From Cunninghamia lanceolata (Eukaryota > Streptophyta > Pinopsida > Cupressales > Cupressaceae), in assembly GCA_027924645.1 (NCBI GenBank), contig BSBN01001965.1:16544001-16608000 (forward strand): DNA of 64,000 nucleotides, given 5' to 3'. Positions 22,736 to 33,335 of the stretch are shown here, piece by piece (position 1 is the first letter of the stretch; every line of letters starts with the position of its first letter). The notes below the pieces were generated by a model. It saw only the letters and a program-made list of their open reading frames with translations, ran no database searches and was not told where the DNA came from. Both the position numbers and the translations under genes were made by a program.

Positions 22736-25296
22736 CCATGTCTTGTCCTCAAGACATGAAAAAAAGCTTATCTTGTGGTTAGAATGTTCTTGCATACTAT
22801 CTTCAATTGTACAAATGTGGTGTCTCATTGATTCTTGGCTTGTTAGAGGACCTAAATTGGATTGTGTTTCTAAATCAATGTTTTATTTGACTTTACAATG
22901 CTAGTTGGGATTTGGATTTGTTGGACATTCTTGTTTGCATCTCTCAACAAACTAGTTATATGTGTCAATCATAGGTTTACTACTTCTAGTAGCTATTTGA
23001 TTTGGGCCTTAATCTGGTCTCTTTGATCCTGCAGCTGTTATAGCTTAGTATGCATTTTTCTATTTTTGTCCTCACTGTCCCATCAATATCATACATTGGG
23101 TCATAATTACTAGCCACCTATTGGATTTGTTCCTCCAACTAGTCTATCTAGCTCTTTAGGCCTTTGGTTAGCATAGGCAATTGGAGGCAAAATCAATATA
23201 GTGTAGTAATATTACTTTTCACTTGTTGTAGGATGCTAGTACAATTGGTTTTTCTAGTTGTGTGTGCATTCTGGTACATTTTGTCCTTGCCTCATCCATT
23301 CTATTTTTATGTACCTCTACTAGGACCTAATATTTGATATTGGAATCCTGGTAATTCATCTCTACTTTGACCCCATCCAACAATTGTTTCAGTTATTGTG
23401 CTAGTGGTAATCTTGTATATTTTTGTATTTGTTGTATCTTTCTTTGAATTATAGCTATAGTATCCTCAAATTGTTTTGTACTTTCCACATGATGTTTGGG
23501 AATTTCCTTCCTAGCTATACTATGAAAGAAGTTGCCTAATTGAAACTTTTGCAAGTGAGAGATGCTGGTTAAGTTCACTTGTGGACCTGTGTGTGGCAAT
23601 TGCAATAATTGTGATGTTGGTATTGGTTGGATCTATTTCTGTTGTGCCAAAAAGTCTTTAATAGACTACATTGGGGAGATTTCAGTTGATGAAGAGGGCC
23701 TCTCTATAGAGAGGGGTGGTTGTTGTTGTGGTCCTTACCCCTCTATTTTATCTATATCCTATGAAGTTGCTTTGGATGGTATGTTTTGTTCGTATAGGCT
23801 CTTCTTTTCTTCTTCCATTAGTGTCGCATAAGATTTTTTTTATTGCAATCATTTCTTGTTAAATATTTTCTTTTATTATTTCAATTAATGTCATTAATGT
23901 ATCAACCCTCTATTTTTCATCTTATTTCCTTAGCATGTAACTATTCCAGTTTATCCTTTTGTGTTGTGGAGATATTGGGGTCAACTTCCTCTAGGGCCTA
24001 TCTCCTTATTTCATCCTCCAATTGTATCACTTTTTCCCTTTTCTTCTAGATGATAGAGGCCAAATTGTTGGGGAATTTCTCTATGATGTTATCTTAGGTG
24101 TCTTAAAATAATCTTAGATGTCATATTATGGCCTCCTCAGTCACCACTTTATTCTCAAGGCATACTTTGTTATACATCTTTGTAGTTTGGCATAGTATCC
24201 CTCTATGATAAATATTGTACTTGTTAAAATATCAACATTAATTATGTCTTCTTTTTTTCCATCCTATTCCTCTATAGGTTGTCTTTTCACTGTTTTCTTT
24301 TCCTAGTTATTCTTTTAAGTGGTTTTTATATCTCTTTCTCTTCTTTCTCTGCCTCCATACTTATTAAATTTGTATAATTTTTCTCTTCACACATTGTTGT
24401 TTCCTAGACTTTTTCTTTTAAAAACTTAATTGGATCAAAATTTCAAAGATTTACTCTACTGATGGCTTCTTTATGGGGCTTATGGTGTACTTGCTGATGT
24501 TGTTTGTGTTGTCATTTTTCATATACTTTATTCCCCTGTAGCTTATATCCATGAAGACCCCAAATGAAACCTCTCAGATCTATAGAATTGTAGTATTGTG
24601 GAAATTGTTTGTGGTGCTCCTTGTTTTGGCATTCCCTACTTCTCATGTAGCTTTTCTTTATTCTTCTTCAATTACTCCTCCACATTTTTCTTATTTTGTT
24701 ATCGATAAATTCTTGGTATGTTCTGAATCATTTCACAATTTGAGTTGTTTTAAGATATATTTTGCATAGGATTCTATGATATCGATACTTATTTCTTATG
24801 GTAGGTTATGGATCCAATAAACCCTAGGATCTATCACTTACATTAAAGTGTAGTCTTTATCCACCAAGAAGACTATATCACTTGCATATTCCCTTACCAT
24901 ATCTTATGATATTCATTCTTTTCTCTACATTTATTGTTGAAGGGCTTTGAAGAACCCCTAATATGTTGCAGTATAAGTTTTGGTATCTTTGAATTGTTAG
25001 ACATGGTAATTTACTTGTGTTACTACTGATATGTTTGTTTTCTAGGATTCTCTAAAAAATGATGGAAATTCATTCATGAAATAGAATGTAAGGCATATAA
25101 TGAGAGTTCCATACTAGAATTTGTAGTTTGTGTTCTTTGTCCTTCACAAATTTTCTAGTAGTTGCTCATGGAGGACTTCACATAGATCAAATTCTTTGAC
25201 TTTCACTACTATCTAGTATGTTGTGTGGAACATGATACCTATTTCTGAATCTTTCCTATTTGTATAGTATATTTTATAGGTGATTCCCATAGTAGC
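22736..25296 (-). pseudogene. Element E third ORF, 3' portion
   Basis: This minus-strand remnant continues the gene interrupted by element D. Just left of D it reads MGITYKIYYTNRKDSE, then FDLCEVLHEQLLENL and CLTFYFMNEFPS. These align with the same positions in element B ORF2 and element G ORF2. Further downstream (23605-23000) is a heptad-like segment (QFEDTIAIIQRKIQQIQKYT), equivalent to the coiled-coil tails of the others. Stops and frameshifts are dense, so this copy is older than B. The 5-bp target GTAGC (25292-25296) is repeated at 47072-47076. Confidence 0.65.
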
Positions 25297-26650
25297 TGAT
25301 GAGTACCAGGTAGCACCCATGAAATACATCTCTTTACCTCTCTTTTTCTCCTTTCTCATTCCATCTTCTTGATGACTACACTCGAATAGGATAGCAAGAT
25401 TGTTCTAAATAGTGATTAATAGGAGATGAATTACTTAAGATCATGATTTTTTATTAAAGGACTAATGTGCATGGAATTGAAGGAAATATGCAGAAAAACT
25501 TCTCTTTTTGAATCAACAGGTATAGATGTTCAGGTTGACAATTTTGTACATCTCTAGAGGTAGTCTTAATGATCTCCAAAGACAATACCAGAATACCACA
25601 GCATTAGAAGTTTTGAAGTAAACAGGAAAAGCATCTCCAGAGCTAGACTGAAGTCTAGAGCATCTCCAGAGCTGAGAAAGAAGGCAAGAATTATATATCT
25701 GGAGCTACAGATAATATATCTTCAGAGCTATAGATAGAGACATACATCTCTGGCACCTCTTTTGAGTAGAGTAGATTTCTAGCACATCTGTCAGTTAGAC
25801 ACTTTCAGTAGAGATCGTAATACCCCTAATATTACTCAAATTATCACCTACCTGATTAAGAGAAATCTATAGTTAACTACTGGGATTTTTTATCTCTTTT
25901 TAGTTTTTACATAAGTTACTGATGAAACTAATTTAATATCCATATTTTTAGGGCCTCACTGTCCAAAGGTAGTAAGACTCAAACTTAGATTCAGAGTGGA
26001 TTTTTGTTCCAGTCAATCTATTTTGATTGCATGGTTATTTTCCGTAGTTACACATCTAGTATAATAAAGAGATGGATATCATCTCATAGAAGAATTGGTA
26101 GATAAGATAAGTGATATCTCATCACTAATTTTATATATCCTTACATAAGAAGCATAAAAGAAAGTGATTATTATTATTCTAATTTTTGTAATCTCATTTG
26201 GATATCAATATTTCTCTAAATACAAAGCGAATGGAATTGGACTGAATTAAGTTGTGATCTTATTCTTTTGTTAGCTGATTCCTTACTATAGTCTTCATCC
26301 CTAAGGGTGTGGAGCAAGGGCCCACTCTCACAACCAAGGCAGAAGGCTAGTACCACTATTTTTTTATTTTAGATTTTGCTTTATACAATACTTACTGATT
26401 TTACTAAATAGATGCATTTTGTAGTTTATAGATTTTCTTTAAGTAATTTATTGTTCAATTCCATTTCCAACATTCTTTGAATTCAGTTAGTAAGCAAATA
26501 GATCAATCTCTTTAAATTAGTAAAAGTCATTAAAATTATCTAGAGAGAACTGGTAACTATAGAATCCCTAATTTCAAACAGCCAAGGACACAGCCCTAGA
26601 TTTTGACATTTGAAATATGATTAAATGATGAGGTACAACAACCCTTGTCA
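25297..26650 (+). repeat. Element D 5' LTR
   Basis: Begins TGATGAGTACCAGG and ends CCCTTGTCA. It pairs with 45721-47071, with visible divergence of several percent, more than the L or F LTR pairs, so the insertion is older. Confidence 0.93.
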
Positions 26651-26654
26651 TTTT

Positions 26655-26673
26655 TGGCACTATTTTTAGGGAT
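26655..26673 (+). other. Element D primer binding site, decayed tRNA-Asp type
   Basis: The sequence TGGCACTATTTTTAGGGAT lies four bases after the LTR. Against the tRNA-Asp site typical of Athila (TGGCGCCGTTGCCGGGGAT, from memory) it differs at seven positions. Six of these are C-to-T or G-to-A. The site as it stands would prime poorly. Confidence 0.6.
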
Positions 26674-26796
26674 GGATTGTTTTAATTAGGGAAACTTAGC
26701 TAAATAGTTTTAGGTTAGATCTATATGGTTAGAGCTAGAGATTTAAAAAGAAGAGACATAAGATAGCCACCCCATCAACAAACTATAGGAGAAAGC

Positions 26797-28890
26797 AGTG
26801 GGGTGGCACAAGATCTTGTTGAAGAAAGAAACCTTGAACCTACCTTGGAAGCTACACCTCAAATCAATAATCCCTTAAATCCTCCAAATCTTTTGCTCAC
26901 TGATTATATCTAAGAATTACAAAAATAGTTCTAGGTAGATCCTTTAATAGAACCTAATTTCCTAGAACCTCAGAGAGAAGAACTAGTACTAGACATGGAT
27001 GATAATAATGATAATCATGAACAGGTGGAAAATTAGGCTCCAAGAACCTTCTCATACCCCATTGTTCTGGCTGTTGGAGACAATGCTCCTATGAAAAATA
27101 TTTCACCAGCACACTTGCCAAATTTCAGAGGTATTTCTTCTAAGGATCCAGATCAGTTTTTGTTTGTATTCAAAGTGGTATGCCAAACTTATGATTATGG
27201 ATCAGATAACCAAAAACTCAAATTGTTCCCTTCAACCCTAAAAGATTATACAATGAGATGGTTTATGGGTTTACCCCAGAACTCTATCCATTCTTGGGAT
27301 CAGATGGAAACTGAGTTTTTTAGGAAAGTACCAAGATTACTATAGAGTCAGTAATAAAAATGAGGAATTGTTCAAAATTAAACAGGGAGGGGAAGAGACC
27401 TTAGAGGACTATGTGGACATATTTAACTTTGCCTTGAGAAGGTATGGCAACCCAGTAGATCACTCTTTGGCTAGAACCCTATTTGTAAAAGGTTTAGATA
27501 AAGAATCAAAATAGGCACTAGAGCTGATGGGAAAAGGAAATATCAATAAAATGGATATACTTGATACAGAAGAACTCTATAGGAACTATTCTAGAACCTA
27601 AGATGGAGTGAGATTATCCAAAACCTTCAAAGGAAAGAATGAAATAGGACAGTTAATGGAAGAGATTGCAAATCTAAAAATAGATATTTTGGTCCAACTC
27701 AATACCACATTGGATGGGATTCAAGCAAAAACTAGAACAACTGATCAAAATAGAACAACTGAACCACTCTCCATTTATTGTCCTAGGTGTAGAAACAAGC
27801 ATTTGTTAAGAGAATTCCCTTTAGACAAATTAGAGATCTACCAAATCTGTGACAAGGAACATCCTACCAGTCAATGTAGTCATCTTCCAGCCTTAAAAAG
27901 GTTAAGTAAGAAGAATGCCGTCATAGAAGAAGAATTGAACTACGTGGGACAAAAACAAGATGGAAATTTCCCTTACAATCAGTATCTAAACCAGCCTTCT
28001 TACATGGGTCCTTCTAATTGGGGAAATAATCAATGGAATCCAACTTGGCATGGACCTCAGAATAATCCTCCTTGGGGACAACAAGGTTGGCCAAATAAAC
28101 ATTGGCAAAACCAAAATTGGCAAAATCAGCACTGGGGGAATCAATAGTGACTACCATAGTTTGGATCACAAAACATGCACCCTCAATGGGGTTCTCAATA
28201 GGGATATAGTCAACAATACCAGGGACAACCTAGGTGTTTCCAACCTCAATAACAAGCATTACTAACTAGACCCTCCAACACACAAGGTCTGTCGCAAAAT
28301 GAGCCAGTTAGCTAACCACCCTTACTAGGTTAACCTATACCAAACCCATGAAATAAATAGGGAGTAGCTATTTTCATGACAAAACAAGAAAACATGGCTG
28401 GTATTAAAGCTATATATCCAAATAATCTCCATCTGTGTTCTAGGAAAGCATTCCTAATACCATCTCCTCCAACTATAGTTGAAGTAACCAATTATGAGGA
28501 ACCTGAAAATTCATCCACTCAACTTCCAGAGGAGATTACTACCGAAAAAGTGCTAAAATAATCATCCTTGGATAAATTTGGAGTTGCTCCTAAAAGATTG
28601 ACTTTGAAGAACATTCCTAGACATAGTTCTGATAAAATCTTTGGAGATGCTCCAGAGATGGAAAAACTAGCACCATACCCAGAATGGCTCAAACAACATG
28701 TTCCCCAGAAAAAGATCTTACAAAAACAAGTCCAATCTAACTTGGAATCAGAACTTTTACAAGAAATTAGGCAATTGAACATTGAAATTCCTCTCCTCCA
28801 AGCAATCAGAGATGTGCCAGAACTGAATCAATTCATCAAACAACATTGTGTCAAAACACAAGGTAGGAAGATAAACTTTCCTTCTACAAT
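26797..28890 (+). pseudogene. Element D gag
   Basis: The capsid-like core reads LPNFRGISSKDPDQFLFVF, LKLFPSTLKDYTMRWFMGLP and SIHSWDQMETEFF (27100-27320), typical of plant gypsy gag. A frameshift near 27.34 kb leads into FALRRYGNPVDHSLA. The cysteine-rich part is CPRCRNKHLLREFPLDKLEI followed by CDKEHPTSQC (27780-27880). A Trp/Asn/Gln-rich tail follows (28000-28260). From about 27.35 kb the frame is shared with protease and RT, so gag and pol were one ORF. Most stops in the Gln-rich tail are TAG, apart from a few TAA and TGA. Confidence 0.85.
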
Positions 28891-29835
28891 CTAGGTGGAA
28901 GGGAAAGTAGTAGATCTATTGATGGGAGAAATGCTCGTTCCAAAATATGGAGACCCTGGAATTCTTTTCATAACTATTTTCATCTCAAGGGTAGAAATTT
29001 CAAATGTTTTGGTTGATTTGGGAGTAGCAATTAATGTGATGATAGTTCATACAATGGACAAATTAGCCCTAACAGGTATCAAACCCACAACTATAATCCT
29101 TCAACTTGCTGACTAGTTAGTAGCTATTTCAAAAGGGGTAATTACTGATGTTCCATTTGTAATAGAATCATGGGAATTTCTAGTGGACTTCCTAATACAA
29201 GAACCAAGAAACTAGAGAAATGCTTATCCGCTGATATTTGGAAGACCATGGCTGGCTACAGTAGTAGCATCTATTGATTGTCGAACTAGGGATATGGTCA
29301 TTTCTAATGGGATAGATTTAAAGAAAATATCTCTATATCCTCTAGCTAAACCATCAATACATTATACATGAAGAGTATGAATGGATGATCCAGATACCAT
29401 GGACAATAGGGTCTTAGTAGCTATGGTAACCATCAAGGAACATTTGGGAGAGTTGGAAGAAGAAATCTACTATGATACAACATAAGATATTTTACACATC
29501 CTAATAAATGAAGATGTGATGATTCTTGCCCAAGATTCTTGGGGAGAACTTCTCACTTCTACTCATTATACCCTAATAAATATCATTCCTTGTGGGGAGA
29601 CATTTTACAGAGACTTAGCCATGTTCCACATGTTGCTTCCACATTCTTGTCCCCTCAATACCATGACTCCAGTATATGGATTAACTACATCCATGGATCA
29701 AATCACAAAATAGGTCATGATTTTACCAGGGAAAGCACTTAACATCAATAATTAGTTACACTGAGGATATCAAGCCTGTCATACAACCTAGAGATGATTA
29801 AATCCTACTTTAAAAGACATTGTTAAGACTAAAAT
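28891..29835 (+). pseudogene. Element D protease region
   Basis: The aspartic protease core appears as VLVDLGVAINVM (about 29010). The family form is a DLG triad followed by a small residue and SxN. The C-terminal part has PLIFGRPWLATVVASIDCRT (29230-29290). The third active-site position is changed (Val after Gly), so activity is doubtful. The section between 29.4 and 29.83 kb is poorly conserved linker. Confidence 0.75.
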
Positions 29836-30800
29836 AGAAAAATTACTGCAAGCAGGGTTTATATATCTAATCTTAGAAAGTTAATGGGTCTCACCCCTAA
29901 TCATAGTGCCTAAAAAGAATGGGAAATGGAGGGTGTGTATTGACTATAGGGATCTAAATAAAGCTACAAAAAAGGACTACTTTCCCTTACCATTCATTGA
30001 CCAAGTGTTGGACAACCTTACTAGGAAAAAGTATTTTTCTTTCCTAGATGGGTTCAGTGGGTATAACCAAATTCAAGTAGCGCCTGAAGATCAGGACAAA
30101 ACTACTTTCACCTGCTCTTGGGAAAATTTTGCTTACAAAGTTATTCCATTTGGACTATGTAATGCCCCAGCTACATTTCAGAGGCTTATTTTAGCCATTT
30201 TTTTTGAATTATCTAATGAGTGCATGGATGTCTATATGGATGACTTTACTATGTATGGGGACAATTTTAAAGAAGCTCTCACAAACCTATTTACTCTGCT
30301 TAACAAAGAAACATAATTCTTATAGACAGAAGACTGTCAATCAGCATTTGAAACCCTAAAAGAGAAGCTTACTATCACACCTATTTTGAGAGGACCTAAT
30401 TGGACTTTACCATTTAACATATAAACTAATGCTTCAAATGAATCCATTGGGGTAGTTTTAGGATAGAAGGAGGAAGGAGACAGTATGCATGTCATTTATT
30501 ACATAATCAAAACCCTTACCTCTATTGAAAGAAATTACACCACAACTAAAAATGAATTCTTGCCAGTCATCTATGCTATAAACAAATTTAGGCATTATAT
30601 CACTAGATATAAAATATTTGTACACACTAATCATGTAGCCATTAAGTACCTAATGAACAAGCCAGTAGTAGGTGTAAGGTTCATTAGGTGGTTATTGCTA
30701 TTATAGGAATTTCACATTACCATAGTTGATAATCCAAGCAAGTTTAATTTGGTTGTTAATTTTCTGTCAAGATTGCATACAGGAGGAGAAAACTAGCAGG
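29836..30800 (+). pseudogene. Element D reverse transcriptase and RNase H, with internal deletion
   Basis: RT fingers and palm are well preserved: KNGKWRVCIDYRDLNKATKK, FPLPFIDQVLDNL, FLDGFSGYNQIQVAPEDQ and DVYMDDFTMYG (29906-30260). The catalytic YMDD is intact. At about 30290 the sequence jumps from EALTNL to LLNKET. This removes the RT thumb/connection segment (roughly 80 residues in relatives). RNase H follows (30340-30790) with CQSAFETLKEKL, ERNYTTTKNEFLPVIYAINK, HTNHVAIKYLMNKP and a degenerate end. Stops are mainly TAG. Confidence 0.88.
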
Positions 30801-32112
30801 TAGAGGATAGGTTCCTAGATGAACATCTATTTTCTATCTCCTCTACTATACCTTGGTTCGCTGGCATAGCTAATCTTTTAGGTACATGCTTGTATCCATC
30901 CCATTTTACCTCAAAATAGAAAAAACACTTAGTTAAGGAAAGCTTATCTTACAAATGGTTAAATGGGTTGCTATTTAAATGTGGTCCTAATTTCATTTTA
31001 CGCAAGTGTTTAAAAACTGATGAAATTTTTGATGTGTTGAGAGCATGTCATGATGAACCATCTGGTGGGCATTATTCTTTCCACAGAACTATCCACAAGA
31101 TCCTAGGAGCCAGTTACTACAGGCCCTCTCTTCATAAGGATACTAAGAAGTATGTGCAACAGTGTGACCAGTGCCAAAGGATGGGACAACCAACCTTCAC
31201 CCAAGAAATGTTACTGCATCCTCAAGTAATGATGGACCAATTTGAACAGTGGGGTGTAGACTTTGTGGGACCAATTTCTCCACCATCATTAGGCAAGGAG
31301 TATATTCTAGTATGCACAGACTATGTGACTAAATGGGCTGAGGTTCAAGCATTGCAATTTGCATGAGAAGAAAAAGTTGTTGATTTCCTTTATAATAAGA
31401 TATTATTGAGGTTTGGAGCCCCAAAATCCATAGTTTCAGACAAAGGATCTCAGTTTACTTCACAGGTAATTAGAGCATTCACATATTTATATCAAGTCAA
31501 GCACAGAAAATCTTCACCTTACCATCCTCAAGCCAATGGCAAGTAGAGTTGACTAATAGGGAACTTGAAAATATTATGACAAGGATAGTAGTAATGAACA
31601 TAAAAGATTGGGCTAACAGATTACCTGAAGCAGTCTGGGCTTACAATACCACTTGGAAATCCACAACAAAGTTCTCACCATATGAATTAGTTTATGGTAA
31701 AAAGGTTATTCTGTCTATAGAATTTGAACTCCAGACACTTAAAACTGCATTAGATATTGGTCTACCATTGTCCATAACCCAATAGAACAAAATTCTTCAA
31801 CTCAATGAGTTGGATGAAATCTAGACAAAGGCTATTCAGCAAACAAAATTGGTTCAATATCAAAGGAAGCAATGACATGATCAACACATCAAGAGGAGGA
31901 CATTTCAACAAGGTGATTGGGTTCTTCTTTATGATTCTAAATTTAAAGAGTTCAAAGGAAAACTATAGACTCACTGGATGGGTCCTTATCAGATAAAAGA
32001 AGTTTTTGAAAATGGAATAGTACTATTAGAACCTATTGATGGAAGCACAGACGCATTCTTAGTAAATGACTACCTAATCAAACTCTATAAAAGACCATCC
32101 ACTAAAGAATAG
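30801..32112 (+). pseudogene. Element D integrase
   Basis: The zinc-binding domain shows HDEPSGGHYSFHRT and CDQCQRMG (31050-31190). Catalytic Asp positions are seen in WGVDFVGP (31250) and VSDKGSQFTS (31435). The Glu-containing region follows YHPQANGK (31520). A frameshift near 31.54 kb leads to MTNRELENIMTRIVVMNIKD and WAYNTTWKSTTKFSPYELVY. The C-terminal domain ends at a TAG at 32110-32112 after LYKRPSTKE. Confidence 0.87.
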
Positions 32113-32180
32113 TTCCTTAAAGATTTGTGTTTTGATACAGGGGACACCTCTTATGTCATAGTTTTGTACTAAAAAAAGAA

Positions 32181-32349
32181 AGAAGGTTGAAAACTAGCAA
32201 ATGGTGGCCTTCTAAAAAAAAATAGAGAGAGAAGGTTGACAACTAGCAAGTGGCAGCCTTCTTAAAAAAAAGAGAGGAAGATGGAAAGCTAGTAAATGGC
32301 TATCTTTCTCAACCAAGGGAATTGAAAACCAACAAATGGTAGTTCCCTT
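32181..32349 (+). ncRNA. Array of four covarying hairpins between integrase and third ORF
   Basis: Four successive stem-loops are visible. HP1: 32181-32189 with 32205-32213. HP2: 32230-32238 with 32254-32262. HP3: 32274-32284 with 32300-32310. HP4: 32315-32324 with 32340-32349. Stems are 9, 9, 11 and 10 bp counting G-U pairs. Every loop is exactly 15 nt and nearly the same: AAAACTAGCAAATGG, ACAACTAGCAAGTGG, AAAGCTAGTAAATGG, AAAACCAACAAATGG. The 5' stem strands differ (AGAAGGTTG twice, GAGGAAGATGG, AAGGGAATTG) and the 3' strands change to match. A-rich spacers separate the first three. Unit spacing is not a multiple of three, so this is not a peptide repeat. A function in the element RNA is inferred (translation, splicing, packaging or protein binding). 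Confidence 0.7.
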
Positions 32350-32422
32350 CTTCATGCTAGATGAGAATAATCAAGTTGCGGAGGTGATTAGATGTTGAGA
32401 GTTACTCAAACACACCTTCGGT

Positions 32423-32476
32423 GCTTCGCAGATTAGGAGCACCTCCGACGCTTTACAGATTAGGAGCACCTCTGAG
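32423..32476 (+). repeat. Two tandem 27-bp repeats
   Basis: GCTTCGCAGATTAGGAGCAC (32423 onward) is repeated with few changes from 32450. Each unit is 27 bp and ends CTCCGAC or CTCTGAG. The repeat lies just after the hairpin array. Confidence 0.75.
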
Positions 32477-33215
32477 ACTCCACCAATAAAGAGTTATTCA
32501 CAACCATAATAAGTGGGAGGGGACCCACCTCTCCAGGCAATAAAATAGGGATGTCATTTGATGAGGTCATCATGACTCATCCTCCACTTTATGGTAGAGA
32601 GAAAAAAAGTCAACACATATCTCGAGAGAAATCATTACTCTCATTTGCGAGGGTACTTACAAAGACTATGCTAACACCACCCTAGATACATGGATTCTTG
32701 AACCACTCAACAGGAATGATTGTAGGTTGTGTGACAATAAAGATGATTGATGTCATTTCAAGCCACATCAAGCTGCTAAGGTGTTGCATCATATCTAGTC
32801 TCATCAACGCCGTAGCATCTTTGTCAAGTACATCATGCCCTCATAAATAAGAATGGTTGAGGTAATTCTCTCTTAATTAAGAATTAATTAGCAATTGTCT
32901 GGTCATTTCTATTTTTGGGTGCCATCATTATGACACGTCCTCCTGCCATTATTTTCCTTTCCAAATTCATGCATGCTGCCATATTTGTTGAATTGTTACC
33001 ATGCCTATGGAGTGTCCCATCACTCTACCTCAATCATGACCACATAAGCACTCTAACTAGTTTTAAGTTCTTTTGTCATAAGCTTAAGCTGAGTAAATGA
33101 ATTGACATAATAATCCTCATTCAAAACTGCAACATACCTTAAAGAATAGAGTCAGCTGAAACAATTATCTGGGGCCTATAGAGTGAGGAATAGAGCATAG
33201 GAAGAGAACTTAAAA
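32477..33215 (+). other. Leader of element D third ORF
   Basis: No coding frame is supported. This region separates the hairpin and repeat section from the start codon of the third ORF. It may include splice acceptor or translation signals that I cannot identify. Confidence 0.4.
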
Positions 33216-33335
33216 ATGGGGGTTAAGAAGAAATTAGAGCCAGAAAGTGCTACAGGCCTTTTGCAAGATGATGTTGTAGTAGACATTATGAGGAATGCAG
33301 GATGGTTGGAATTTCTAGAAAAATTTGAAGGGTTT
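33216..33335 (+). pseudogene. Element D third ORF, first 40 codons (split by element L)
   Basis: The ATG at 33216 opens MGVKKKLEPESATGLL and runs open to 33335, where element L is inserted. The frame resumes exactly at 42822 after the second GGTTT, reading on through FEGFQEDIVDEFLRNLRDN. The clean rejoining shows the frame was intact when L inserted. Confidence 0.85.

Noticed and set aside
32181..32349. Hairpin array as a peptide-coding repeat
   Set aside because: Unit spacing is not a multiple of three and no frame gives a repeated peptide.
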